64,000 nt of DNA from CAYHVK01 sp964360255. Lineage in GTDB: Bacteria > Bdellovibrionota > Bdellovibrionia > Bdellovibrionales > UBA1609. The stretch covers positions 1 through 64,000 of the forward strand of contig CAYHVK010000002.1 of the NCBI GenBank assembly GCA_964360255.1. The letters run 5' to 3'. A model generated the notes under the pieces. That model was not told where the DNA came from, searched no databases, and saw nothing but the letters and a program-made list of their open reading frames with translations. Shown here one piece after another: positions 25,361-34,567 of this stretch. A program made the position numbers and the translations under genes. Each line of letters starts with the position of its first letter. Positions within the stretch are counted from its first letter, which is position 1.

Positions 25361-26332
25361 TTGACTAAGCGTAGACCTAAAGACACTAAAGAACGTGCGT
25401 CTAAACCCAGAACCAGTAAAGATTCTGGCTTGGGTCGTATCGTTATCGATGAGAAAAACGGTCTTGTTTTTGAAACCGAAGAAGAGCTTTTTCAACATTT
25501 CAAAAAAGAAATCAGCTTTTTAGAAAAAGAATTTTTTAAACTTCGTGAAGAGAGCGACATTCCTGACAAAGATTTTGAAAAATACGAGGAAAATTTAGCT
25601 CTTTTGCTCGATACCCCTGACGAGGTTTGGGAGGACTCCGAAACTATTTCGGGTGTTGTTTTAACGATCTATTTGAAAAAGATCGGCAAACCCAGAGTGA
25701 AGGTTTCAAAGAAAAAAGCGCCGGTTGAAGAGGTTGAGGAAGATGAAGACTCTGAAAAGACGAGTTCTGAGACTCCTGACATCGATGAGGCCGATAAGCC
25801 GCTTTACCATGTAGGCATTGTCTACTTAGTCAATGATGCTCCTACTTTTGTATATCTACATTTTCCGACACATAGTGAGGCGTTGTACGCACAGTATCGT
25901 CGCGGTGAAAAGATTTACGATCGTTTTGAAGAGAACACTCCGCTTGGAGCCATTGAAGGCGATGCTCTGTTTGAAAATGATGAATTTGCTCGTGGTCTTT
26001 ATCACGCCATGTTGATCGTTCGATCTGAAACCGACATTCGTGAAGAAGATTTCCGAGATTATGCCAAACATCGTGAAGAGTCCATTGAGCAGCCCGATGA
26101 AATTTGGCGCACCACTGACTCTACCGGAAATGTTCTGGTTCATTTTGTGCGCGATCTTTCTGAAGATGGGGCTGACGGACTTTTCTACGTAGTAGTGACA
26201 ATTGAAGACGCGGCTTCAAACAGCCACGCCTTACTTTTTTCATTCCCAACAAATGACGAGTCTTTAGTGGCTCGTTACCGCCAAGGCGAAAACCTACAAG
26301 CTGAAGAAGTCGTGCAGGAAGCCAGTCACTAA
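25361..26332 (+). CDS. duplicated PBECR2-nuclease-fold-like protein
   Basis: The protein has 323 residues and starts at TTG with AAGGT upstream. It has a basic Lys/Arg/Thr-rich N-terminus (1-30), repeat 1 (about 60-190, split by an acidic linker at 115-148) and repeat 2 (about 215-310). Both repeats share TPDEVWE / QPDEIWR, then a strand-rich stretch, then LHFPTHSEALYAQYRRGE / FSFPTNDESLVARYRQGE. I recall this layout from Bdellovibrio proteins labelled PBECR2 (phage-barnase-EndoU-colicin-RelE-like nuclease fold). Nuclease activity is not demonstrated by anything visible. No signal peptide. The next gene is convergent 8 bp away. Confidence 0.7.
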   Translation: MTKRRPKDTKERASKPRTSKDSGLGRIVIDEKNGLVFETEEELFQHFKKEISFLEKEFFKLREESDIPDKDFEKYEENLALLLDTPDEVWEDSETISGVVLTIYLKKIGKPRVKVSKKKAPVEEVEEDEDSEKTSSETPDIDEADKPLYHVGIVYLVNDAPTFVYLHFPTHSEALYAQYRRGEKIYDRFEENTPLGAIEGDALFENDEFARGLYHAMLIVRSETDIREEDFRDYAKHREESIEQPDEIWRTTDSTGNVLVHFVRDLSEDGADGLFYVVVTIEDAASNSHALLFSFPTNDESLVARYRQGENLQAEEVVQEASH

Positions 26333-26339
26333 TATTTTA

Positions 26340-27665
26340 TTATCGAGCTGATTTTGCCGGAGGAGCGGGTTTAGCCGCTGGAGCCGTTGTAGGAGTCGAT
26401 GCTGCTGTTGGCGCTGTCGTCGGAGAAGCATTAGCGGCAATTACTTGTGCCACTGGCGGAGTGAGCTTATTCACTTGCGAGAATAGCTCCGCCAAAGCTT
26501 GGCACTCATTCACCTGACGGCCTTCATTAAGTTTATTACCATCTTTGCAGTAATCAGAAAATTTAACTCCGTTACCAAAGTTAGCTTCAAACTCATTGAT
26601 ATTCTTAATCACCTCAGCGCGCCAAGCTGTGTAAGCATTTTTATCAAGAAGTGGTGGCGGGCTTGATTTGAGCCAATCACTGAGTTTCTGGGCGCAGCGA
26701 ACTGTTAAATCAACCACTGGTTTCAATGAAACGCAGCCTGTTGAAATATTATCTTCTGCTTTAGGGCCGGCTAACATTCCGAAAGTTTCGCATTTATAAG
26801 TTGGAGGTTGGGAATTGGCACAACCTTCAGTATTCACTCGATCAGCAGGGCGTTCACACGTGAGGTAATCGCCTTTAGAAATATATTTGCTATTGTGACC
26901 ACCGTAAATACAGGCGCTGCCCTCAGCTTTATAGCCAGCAATTGGAGCTTCGTCTCCGCCAGCAGCAGCACTGGTGGCAGTGGCTCCACCGCCACCAGCG
27001 GTCGCAGCTCTGCGTCCGTTGCCAGATCTACTTTTTGCGGGAACATCAGTTTTGGCAACAGGAGTCACTGTAACCGTCGGTTTAGCAGCAGCCGAACCAG
27101 ATTTAAGAGCTAGAGTCGGAGTGGGCTTTTCTCTGGGTTCAACGGCTTTGCGAATTTCGTAGCCGGTATAAACAAGCGTGCCGCCCTTCGCAGCTGTTTT
27201 TGTAGCGGACCAAGCACGGCTAGCCCATGACGCGGCCTTAGAACCATAAGTTACAATACCGCGTGAATAAATGGGATAGAGACGAATTGCAACTGGAGCC
27301 ACTCGTGCCACAGCTCCTGCCGCCAGTGGTACTAATGGCGCAACGGCATAAGCTCTCGGCAATAAAGAAAAATCTTCTGGTAAATTAAATTCTAAGCTTT
27401 TGAAAAAATCAAAGGCGGCAGAAGCCTGATTATCTTTCATTACATTTTTTTTCTGAGCGTGTTCAAAAAAGCTGATGTAGTGATAAAGAAAAACAAAATA
27501 ACCGATTTTATTTTCTGGAGTCATTTTTTCGATGGCTTCGATGGGCAAAACGTAATCGCTGAGTCTTGGTGTGCCATTGTATTCAGCTTTTACAGCTTTA
27601 CCAGCCCAAGAAAGGGGAGAGAGAAAAAGACTTAAAGTCACAACAACAGCTACACAACGTTTCAC
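26340..27665 (-). CDS. secreted protein with Ala/Pro/Thr-rich tail, unknown
   Basis: The protein has 441 residues. GGAGG precedes the GTG start at 27665. The signal peptide ends near SWAG. The N-terminal 100 residues are helical, followed by a hydrophobic Ala/Val stretch (about 105-135) and a Gly/Ala/Thr-rich linker (180-235). A Cys-rich domain of about 165 residues comes next (Cys in SACIYGG, LTCERP, GCANSQ, KCETFG, GCVSL, RCAQK, YCKDG, ECQAL), and a Pro/Ala-rich end. The eight cysteines suggest four disulfides in the periplasm. No known family. It lies 28 bp downstream of the lipoprotein gene on the same strand, probably one operon. Confidence 0.75.
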   Translation of the reverse strand: MKRCVAVVVTLSLFLSPLSWAGKAVKAEYNGTPRLSDYVLPIEAIEKMTPENKIGYFVFLYHYISFFEHAQKKNVMKDNQASAAFDFFKSLEFNLPEDFSLLPRAYAVAPLVPLAAGAVARVAPVAIRLYPIYSRGIVTYGSKAASWASRAWSATKTAAKGGTLVYTGYEIRKAVEPREKPTPTLALKSGSAAAKPTVTVTPVAKTDVPAKSRSGNGRRAATAGGGGATATSAAAGGDEAPIAGYKAEGSACIYGGHNSKYISKGDYLTCERPADRVNTEGCANSQPPTYKCETFGMLAGPKAEDNISTGCVSLKPVVDLTVRCAQKLSDWLKSSPPPLLDKNAYTAWRAEVIKNINEFEANFGNGVKFSDYCKDGNKLNEGRQVNECQALAELFSQVNKLTPPVAQVIAANASPTTAPTAASTPTTAPAAKPAPPAKSAR

Positions 27666-27693
27666 GTCTGCCTCCGCAAGATTTTCTGAACGA

Positions 27694-28596
27694 TTACTGG
27701 CTCGCTTTGCCCATACGAATATGGGTTAAGCTGCTTTGAAAAAGAGAGCGAAAAGATTCAATCCACTGACTCAAAATACTCATAAGTTTCGGAAAGAATC
27801 CTGTTGCTTCGGGTTCAGGCTCTGAAGCGGGTATGCGAACGCTACCGAAATAGCCAGCGCAGATCTGTTCGGTGAGCTGAAAGTAATCATTCTCGCTGGC
27901 GTAACTGCCGCGGTAAGCGTAATTGGGATGCAGAATTTGTAAATCAAGCGATGCATTAGCTTGAGCGTAAACATTTGGATTGGAATAAAAAGCGGGGAGC
28001 AGAACACTGCCGCTGGCGCCAGTCGTGCCATTTGTATAAATCACAAAGGCAGCCGCATCCCAAATCTGATCCATTCCGGTGAGCACAACGAAATGTCTTT
28101 CAAAAAAATTTGCCACAGTAATGCCTAAAGTTCCAAGTGCTTTTTGGCTGATGATGGCCTCAAGCATACTTTTTGAAATAACATTCGAGCCATTGGGGTT
28201 TGAAACAGCGCCGGTGCCTTTTTGCATAAAGAACATTGTGACTGGAACAGAATTTGTTTGCCGCTGGCCCGGAGTGCGCTCGGACCATCTAAAAACTTGC
28301 AGCGAACCATTTGAAGTTAAAACACTCGATGGAACTTGCGTGAAATTCACATTGAGATAAGAGGGATTCAATTGGCCATAGCTGTAATAAGTACTGATTT
28401 GACCTTTTAAGCCTATTTGACCCAGATCAATTCGATTGCACTCAGCCAATAAATATTGAGAATCATTAACGGTCGGCGCACGGCTCGATAAATTCGTGCT
28501 CGTACTTTTCTTTTTAGGAGCGCAACCGGTCAATGCAAAGAGCAAAGACGCGACCAACAATCCCGCCGACAGAGGGTAAAATAAACGCTGACTCAT
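27694..28596 (-). CDS. lipoprotein, unknown function
   Basis: The protein has 300 residues. The lipobox LTGC gives Cys at about residue 25, followed by a Lys/Ser/Thr linker. The mature domain is beta-rich, with two further Cys (AECNRID, EQICAGYFG) and a Trp/Phe-rich C-terminal helix (FPKLMSILSQWIESFRSLF). No family is recognised. It is the first gene of an apparent two-gene unit with the secreted Cys-rich protein. It is divergent from the lipoprotein gene at 28683. Confidence 0.75.
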   Translation of the reverse strand: MSQRLFYPLSAGLLVASLLFALTGCAPKKKSTSTNLSSRAPTVNDSQYLLAECNRIDLGQIGLKGQISTYYSYGQLNPSYLNVNFTQVPSSVLTSNGSLQVFRWSERTPGQRQTNSVPVTMFFMQKGTGAVSNPNGSNVISKSMLEAIISQKALGTLGITVANFFERHFVVLTGMDQIWDAAAFVIYTNGTTGASGSVLLPAFYSNPNVYAQANASLDLQILHPNYAYRGSYASENDYFQLTEQICAGYFGSVRIPASEPEPEATGFFPKLMSILSQWIESFRSLFQSSLTHIRMGKASQ

Positions 28597-28682
28597 TTAC
28601 TTCTATAGTAGATGATAATTTCTGATTTGGCTTCTCAGACTCGACACAGGTCTAGAGCCAATTTTCGAAAAGGAGACGGCGT

Positions 28683-29573
28683 ATGCTCAACTCTAAAATA
28701 GCTGCAATTGGACTTCTCTCTTTCTGCATTTTTCAATTGGGCTGTAGTTCGGCTGCAAAAAAGTCGGTGGATAAAATTGAGTCCCTCGATGTCGGAGCGG
28801 TTCAAATTAAGCTTGTGGCTGATACAGATTTTAGCGAGATCACTCGCTATGTTTCAAAATCTGTACAAAAAGAAAGACTTGTCGGTCAAAAAAAACCAGT
28901 TCGTAAGACTGAAAATGTTGAGTTTAGCGTGGAGTCAAAAATTTCTCGGGTTGATATCGAAAACAATAGGATGTTTTTAAATTCAAAGACCATTGAGAAG
29001 GTGGGCCAAGCTGATCTTCACGATTTTGCCATGCCAGAGATGGGCGAAGAGATTGTTTTCGAGCTCGATCAATATGCTCGTGTTTATAATGCTGGAGCTT
29101 ATCCGCCATCGAGCATTTTTTTTGTTCCGCCGATTTCGTTGCCTGATGAGCCGGTTAAAAAAGGTGAGACTTGGTCGATGCACTCAGAATGGGTGAGCTT
29201 AGGTAATAAGGCTCCTTTTGAGTTAGAAGTGACTTCGACTTTAAAAGATATCATCAGCTGCGGCGATTATCGCTGTGCCGATATCGAAGTTTCAGGAAAC
29301 GCCAAGATCATCGGTGCCGATTCTCGCCGACTTCGCTTCACCAGTCGCGTGCAAGGGCGCTACTTATTTATTTTAGAGAAAGGCAGCGTACTTTGGAGTT
29401 TGATGCGCTCATCGCAGCAGCTTTCTACAGCCCGTGAAAATATTGAAATCTCAAATTGTTTCTTAAGTCGTCTCGAAGAGCCGAAGAAAATGAAGTGGGC
29501 CGGCGTGACTTCAACAACGTGTGACCCGACGGCAGAAATACCAGAGGATTTGCTTAAGGTTATTAGCCTATAA
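28683..29573 (+). CDS. lipoprotein, unknown function
   Basis: The protein has 296 residues. AAAAGGAG precedes the ATG. The lipobox LGC gives Cys at about 20. The mature part is beta-strand rich with a central segment PDEPVKKGETWSMHSEWVS, reminiscent of periplasmic DUF6263-type lipoproteins. Four Cys in the C-terminal half (SCGDYRCADIEV, NCFLS, TTCDP) could form disulfides. Function unknown. It ends 60 bp before the inverted-repeat element at 29634. Confidence 0.75.
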   Translation: MLNSKIAAIGLLSFCIFQLGCSSAAKKSVDKIESLDVGAVQIKLVADTDFSEITRYVSKSVQKERLVGQKKPVRKTENVEFSVESKISRVDIENNRMFLNSKTIEKVGQADLHDFAMPEMGEEIVFELDQYARVYNAGAYPPSSIFFVPPISLPDEPVKKGETWSMHSEWVSLGNKAPFELEVTSTLKDIISCGDYRCADIEVSGNAKIIGADSRRLRFTSRVQGRYLFILEKGSVLWSLMRSSQQLSTARENIEISNCFLSRLEEPKKMKWAGVTSTTCDPTAEIPEDLLKVISL

Positions 29574-29633
29574 GAGTTTTGGGGTTTTCTGCCTAAGAAG
29601 TAGAGGTTCGAGTTATTACCCCGACAAGCTACG

Positions 29634-29730
29634 AGTTGCCTCACTGAGCAAAAACTACGTGTAAACAATTCTATTAAATCTCAAATCAATTTTATCCGAC
29701 TACGAGTCCATTTTGCTCAGTTGGGCAACT
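29634..29730. repeat. dispersed inverted-repeat element, copy A
   Basis: The 97-bp element has arms AGTTGCCTCACTGAGCAAAA and TTTTGCTCAGTTGGGCAACT, complementary at 18 of 20 positions. It sits between convergent genes. The right arm is an exact reverse complement of the left arm of copy B (54297-54395). The interiors are related in opposite orientation, sharing GTGTA, TCTATT, TTTTATCC and GAGTC blocks in order. Confidence 0.85.
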
Positions 29731-29799
29731 AGCTTATTAACACGTGCTCCGTAATGTAGCAGAAATACCATTTTTTTATTTTCAGGATTATTGGCTAAC

Positions 29800-32172
29800 T
29801 TAATCTTTAATCTCAGCCCAGGTCACGCCATCGCCGCCACTGTCTTTATTGCCGGCCTGCCATTTTTTTACGTACACGCTGCGAGATAAATAGCTTCGCA
29901 CCGCTTTTTTCAAAATATCTGAGCCGCCGTGGCCATGAATGATTTTGACTCGATCTTCTTGGTGAATTGAAGCTGTATCTAATTGTATTTCAAGTTGAGA
30001 AATAGCCTCTTCGCTGTTCATGCCACGAAGATCAACAGTGCGATCTTCGTCGGCCGGTAGAAAGCTTACGTTTTGGGCGCGTCTGATAATATCTCGGGTC
30101 GGGTTGCCAGAAACTTCAGGGGAGCGTAAATCCGTCCACACCACCATAAAACGCATCGACTGCGAAAGAACCGGGATTTCACCTTTTGAATTCGGCTTGC
30201 CTTGAACAATTCCATCACGGCCCACAGTTTTAATAAAGACTTTAGAGCCAGGAGGGAAGCGCTCAATAAACTCTTCTGCCGATTCAATTTGTTGAGTCGT
30301 ATCTTCGGGCGCATTCTTTTTTGAAGCCTTAATGATAACCGGAAGCTCAGTTTTAATTTTTTCTAAATCTTGATGGCGTTTAAAGATATCTTCGATTTTC
30401 GATTCGCGAAGAATAACGTCCACTTTCTTTTCAGCACGCTTGATGGATTGATTGAGCATTTTCTCTTTTTCGGTCTGAAACTTTTCAATAATCGATGTGT
30501 AGCGTTCACGCTCTTTTTCGGTCTTTGCTTTTTCTTCTTCAAGGGTACGGGTGAGGTGGTGAAGCTCGCTGCGAAGCTGATCGACCTGTTCGAGGTCCCG
30601 CTGGTACTGGCGATGTTCAGGCGTTAAAAAGCCTAAAGCTTTATTTACAATCTTTTCGTCTACGCCCACACGTTTAGCTGTTTGAATAGCTAATGATTGG
30701 CCAGGTACGCCCATTAAAAATTGATAGGTCGGGCCTTTTACCTTATCAAATTCTAGGCTGCCGTTGATGACGCCCGAGGTGTCGCTCCAGCCGAGTTTTA
30801 ATGCTCCTAAGTGAGAGCTAATAACGCCAAAGACTTTATTTTCAGCATAGAACTCAAGAAAACTACGAGCGAGTGCCGCGCCTTCTTCAGGATCAGTAGA
30901 GCCGCAAATTTCATCGATTAAGAGAAGATGCTGAGGGCCTTTTTGGTTTGATGCCACATTCAGAGTTTTTAAATGGGCCGCAAATGTACTTAAGTTGGCA
31001 TCGACGCTCTGCTGATCGCCAATTGAAACCGTGATATTTTTGAAAAAAGGAATTTTTGAAGTTTCATGGGCACAAATTAAGAGTCCACAGCGCGACATTT
31101 GCGCCGCTAAACCAAGAGCTTTAAGTAAAACTGTTTTACCGCCGGCGTTCGGGCCCGATAAGAGAAGAATTCTTTTCTCTGAATTAAGAGTCACTTGGCT
31201 CGGGATCACTTTCACATTGTTCAAAATCAAAAGTGGGTGGCGAAGATCTTTTAAGAGAATTTCAAAGTTACTTTCTTCGTCCGTAAAGGTGCAGCGTCGA
31301 CCGTTAATGGCAATGGCGAGCTGAGCTTGCGAAGAGCGAATATCAAACTCAAGTAAAGCCTCACGCGACTGACTGAAGCCATCTATGCAGGTCGCTAGAT
31401 ATTCAGAGAGCTCATTCAGCAGCTTTTCAATTTCAGCTTCAATCTCAATTTCAATTTCGCGAATGCGGTTGTTAATCGGCACAGCTTCTTGTGGCTCGAC
31501 GTACACTGTTTGTTTGGTCTGGCTGGTGGCGTGAATAATACCTTCAAGACCATGGCGCATATTGCTTTTAATTGGTACCACCCAGCGACCTTCACGGGTT
31601 GTGACATACTTCTCTTGTAAAACTGTTTCGAGCTGAGAGTTTTTTAAAACTCGATCTAAAGTGCTTTGTACAAGACGGCTCTGTTGGTTTTTTTCATTCC
31701 ATAGACGAAACATCGTTTCGCTGGCATCAAAGCGGATTTCTCCATCAGGAGTCATTATCTGATCGATCGCTGACAATGGCTCTTCAGCTTTGATAAGCTG
31801 ATTGAGAATACGTTGGGCCCAGGGTGTGTGAAAAGGCTCGAGAACTTCGTACAAGGCGATCACTTCAATACAGAATTGTCTCACATCGCGAAGTTCTAAA
31901 GTTCTTAATGTCGCTTTTTTTTGAAGACGAATAAACCAAGTGCCAAATAAATCAAGGCTTTGGCAGAAGGGGCGAATTCCTTTTGCGATCACTTGAGCCG
32001 CATTTTCAATTTCAGTGAATTGCTGCTCAGCCTGTGCAGCAGAAGAAAGCGGCTTAAGACTTGCGAGCTGAACTCGGGCCGCATCGCAGGTCGCATAGTC
32101 AGCCAGACGAAGTTTGATTTCGTCCCAATCTAAATTACGAAGTTCAATTGTGTTTTTCGTTTCCGCGCTCAT
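29800..32172 (-). CDS. mutS2: MutS2 DNA mismatch-like ATPase/endonuclease
   Basis: The protein has 790 residues from the ATG at 32172 (AGGAAGAA upstream; longer in-frame starts lie inside lnt). It has a MutS-type helical lever/clamp, then an ATPase with Walker A GPNAGGKTVLLK (near 340), LLIDEICGSTDPEEGAAL and the ABC signature region. A coiled coil (about 495-620) and a C-terminal Smr nuclease domain with DLRGMNSEEA and HGHGGSDILKKAVR follow. There is no mismatch-recognition domain I. It acts on recombination intermediates or collided ribosomes in studied species. Its ATG overlaps the lnt stop (ATGA), so it is translationally coupled. Confidence 0.95.
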   Translation of the reverse strand: MSAETKNTIELRNLDWDEIKLRLADYATCDAARVQLASLKPLSSAAQAEQQFTEIENAAQVIAKGIRPFCQSLDLFGTWFIRLQKKATLRTLELRDVRQFCIEVIALYEVLEPFHTPWAQRILNQLIKAEEPLSAIDQIMTPDGEIRFDASETMFRLWNEKNQQSRLVQSTLDRVLKNSQLETVLQEKYVTTREGRWVVPIKSNMRHGLEGIIHATSQTKQTVYVEPQEAVPINNRIREIEIEIEAEIEKLLNELSEYLATCIDGFSQSREALLEFDIRSSQAQLAIAINGRRCTFTDEESNFEILLKDLRHPLLILNNVKVIPSQVTLNSEKRILLLSGPNAGGKTVLLKALGLAAQMSRCGLLICAHETSKIPFFKNITVSIGDQQSVDANLSTFAAHLKTLNVASNQKGPQHLLLIDEICGSTDPEEGAALARSFLEFYAENKVFGVISSHLGALKLGWSDTSGVINGSLEFDKVKGPTYQFLMGVPGQSLAIQTAKRVGVDEKIVNKALGFLTPEHRQYQRDLEQVDQLRSELHHLTRTLEEEKAKTEKERERYTSIIEKFQTEKEKMLNQSIKRAEKKVDVILRESKIEDIFKRHQDLEKIKTELPVIIKASKKNAPEDTTQQIESAEEFIERFPPGSKVFIKTVGRDGIVQGKPNSKGEIPVLSQSMRFMVVWTDLRSPEVSGNPTRDIIRRAQNVSFLPADEDRTVDLRGMNSEEAISQLEIQLDTASIHQEDRVKIIHGHGGSDILKKAVRSYLSRSVYVKKWQAGNKDSGGDGVTWAEIKD

Positions 32173-33725
32173 TTCTTCCTCGCCAGAATTTGGCGCCCGA
32201 GAACTATTAAGCCGACAATAATAAGAATGGCATCTATCAGCCAAGGAAATTGTGCATAAACCGTAAGTTTTGGATTTTTAATGTAAGGAACTTTGTAGAT
32301 TTGAGCCCATTCTTGGCCCATGGGGCTTTTTTCTAAAATATCGCCGTTCGCTAATATCACAGTTGAGATACCAGTATTCGTTGAGCGCACAAGGGGAAGT
32401 CGGTACTCAATGGCTCGCCCCAGGGTCATATAGCCATGCTGGTAAGGTTCTTGCCACTCGCCATACCAAGAGTCGTTGGTGATATTGACGATAATTTGCG
32501 CTCCTTGTTTGGCGAGTCCACGCGTGAATTCTGAGAATAAACTTTCGTAACAAATTTGCGGACCTAAGATGAGACCGTTTAAAGTTTGAATTTGTGGGCC
32601 CGGGCCGCGGGCAAAGTCTCCGGCAGGAAACCATTTCTTCATAATCGGAAAAGTATCTGAAAAAGGAATGTACTCGCCAAAAACTAAAAGAATCGATTTG
32701 AAATAGAATGGCCATTGAAGGCTGCCATCAGAATTAAAGATAAAAAAACTGTTCGTGGTTTTATTTTGTTTGTCTTCAGCGCCGTATCCGCCAGTGATCA
32801 GCGGGGTTTTAGATTGACGCACAAACTGGCGAACCGGCTCAAGGATTGTATGAAAATAATTGGCCGATTGAATTTCAACTGGAAGCGCTGTTTCAGGCCA
32901 AACCATAAAATCAATAGGCCCCGTGGCTTTTTGTAAGGCGAGTTGGGAGAGAGTTAAATAGCGCGAAATAATATGGTCACGAAAAGCATGGCCCTGTTCA
33001 GCGTATTGTTTCTCTTGATTGCCAATGTTGGCTTGCGTGATCAAGGTTTGAATTTCGCTATCAGGTTTCGGTACGGTTTTATAAAGCCCGTAACCGAGTA
33101 AATTCAAAATAAAAAATCCGACGACAAAAGAGCCCAGAATGATTTGGCCTTTTTTGTTTTTGCGATTTTGCCAAAAATAAAAGAAAGCCAAGTTGCTGAC
33201 GATGACTAAGCTTGAGAGACCTTGAAACCCGATAAGCTCGGCCAGTTGTGAAATGGGCAAACCCACCCATAAAAAGGTAAATCCGTAATTCCATGCAAAA
33301 ATAGTGGGGAAGTGATGCTCAAAAAAAGCTGTAGAGATAGCTAAAATCACTAGTGATGTCGATGGCTTAAGGTTTAGCCTCGTTTTTAATAAGAACCAAG
33401 TAGTAGCGCCCACTAGAATATCAAGATTGGCAATTGCACAAAAGCCCATCAGAGCGGCCATCGCTGCCGCCCAGGGCATATTTCCAAATTCTTTAAGTGT
33501 ATGGGCGACCCAATTAAAACCAATTAATGTCAGCAAAAATCCAGTGATTAAACTGCCGATAATTACGGGGCGAATTGTTTTTTGATCTCTGAAAAAAAGC
33601 CAAAGTGGTACAAAAGCAAAAAAACTCGCCCAGGGCGGAAATGGAATATAGCTTGTCCCAATAAAAAATCCTGATACGATTGGGAGGTGGTAGAATTTCA
33701 AAAATCCGTAAAGTTTTTTTACCAT
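32169..33725 (-). CDS. lnt: apolipoprotein N-acyltransferase
   Basis: The protein has 518 residues. It adds the third acyl chain to lipoproteins at the periplasmic face of the inner membrane. N-terminal TM helices (about 10-215) precede a nitrilase-fold domain with the Glu-Lys-Cys triad: Glu278 in WPETALP, Lys343 in YFKSILLVFGEY and Cys392 in PQICYESL. A final TM helix is followed by a Lys-rich tail. The many lipoproteins in this window are its expected substrates. The ATG start lacks a good RBS. The 5' end is divergent from the zinc-ribbon gene. Confidence 0.95.
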   Translation of the reverse strand: MVKKLYGFLKFYHLPIVSGFFIGTSYIPFPPWASFFAFVPLWLFFRDQKTIRPVIIGSLITGFLLTLIGFNWVAHTLKEFGNMPWAAAMAALMGFCAIANLDILVGATTWFLLKTRLNLKPSTSLVILAISTAFFEHHFPTIFAWNYGFTFLWVGLPISQLAELIGFQGLSSLVIVSNLAFFYFWQNRKNKKGQIILGSFVVGFFILNLLGYGLYKTVPKPDSEIQTLITQANIGNQEKQYAEQGHAFRDHIISRYLTLSQLALQKATGPIDFMVWPETALPVEIQSANYFHTILEPVRQFVRQSKTPLITGGYGAEDKQNKTTNSFFIFNSDGSLQWPFYFKSILLVFGEYIPFSDTFPIMKKWFPAGDFARGPGPQIQTLNGLILGPQICYESLFSEFTRGLAKQGAQIIVNITNDSWYGEWQEPYQHGYMTLGRAIEYRLPLVRSTNTGISTVILANGDILEKSPMGQEWAQIYKVPYIKNPKLTVYAQFPWLIDAILIIVGLIVLGRQILARKK

Positions 33726-33745
33726 ACGAAAACGATAGTACAGAG

Positions 33746-34567
33746 ATGGATATTAGTACAACACTTGGAAGTAGCATGTTAACTCCGCAGCAAAATTTTA
33801 ATGCAAGCCCTGATATCAGCGTTCACGTGCGCTGCCCAGATTGCTTTAAGCTTTATGCTGTTAAAGCCAGCGATATCCATGAGGCTCGTCCGCAGTTTCA
33901 ATGTGTAGATTGCTCGGCTCAGTTCTGGATGCCTTATCCAGAGTGTTTAGAGAGCGCTGCGGGCCTGATTGGTTTTCCGTTAGAGAATGCGCGTGAGCCT
34001 CGCACAGCCAATACATTTCAGGCTAAACCTTTCTCGTGCCCTAAATGCGGCTCGGGTTACAGCGGTGGCCAAACTGAGTGTGAAAAGTGCGGAGTTTTAT
34101 TCGCGAAGTTTTTAAGTAAAACACCAGGTACGCGTTCTGACTTCTCGGCATCAAAAGAGCTCAAAGCTTTGTGGGATGCGGCGATTCTTGAGTATGAAAA
34201 AGAAGATCGCCATCGCGCTTTTATTCGTTACGGTTTAACCGACGGCAATGTTGAATACGTGTCTCGTAAGTATTCGGATGTTTTAGATTCTAATCCTAGT
34301 GATGAGATGGCTCTTAAGATGCAAAAAGAGCTGGCAGCAATTACGGTGGCGAAAGCTGAATCTGTCCGTAGGCCGCTATCAAAGGGCTGGCAAGACTGGA
34401 GCATTCCTAAGCTCCGCTTCAGTCCGGTTCTCTATGTTATGGGCGGGGCCCTTGTTGTGGGTGGTCTAGTGATGCCAGGAATGAGAAACCTCATTGGCTT
34501 TGGCTGCTCGATTCTCTTCTTAACTTTAATGGTTAAGTTCTATTTTCAAACCGCTAAAAAAGTTTAG
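33746..34567 (+). CDS. zinc-ribbon membrane protein
   Basis: The protein has 273 residues from the ATG at 33746; an ATG at 33776 with GGAAG 4 bp upstream is an equally good start, and the longest frame (33680) overlaps lnt. It has two zinc ribbons: CPDCFKLY with CVDCSAQF (MJ0042-like) and CPKCGSGY with CEKCGVLF. A helical segment follows, then two C-terminal TM helices (about 225-265). The zinc ribbons are predicted cytoplasmic. The role is unknown; this layout recurs as a membrane-tethered adaptor in delta-type bacteria. The stop overlaps the convergent subtilase stop by 4 bp. Confidence 0.75.
   Translation: MDISTTLGSSMLTPQQNFNASPDISVHVRCPDCFKLYAVKASDIHEARPQFQCVDCSAQFWMPYPECLESAAGLIGFPLENAREPRTANTFQAKPFSCPKCGSGYSGGQTECEKCGVLFAKFLSKTPGTRSDFSASKELKALWDAAILEYEKEDRHRAFIRYGLTDGNVEYVSRKYSDVLDSNPSDEMALKMQKELAAITVAKAESVRRPLSKGWQDWSIPKLRFSPVLYVMGGALVVGGLVMPGMRNLIGFGCSILFLTLMVKFYFQTAKKV

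Noticed and set aside
29360..29668. 102-codon minus-strand ORF at the end of the 28683 lipoprotein gene
   Set aside because: It overlaps a well-supported gene and extends into the inverted-repeat element, with no RBS.
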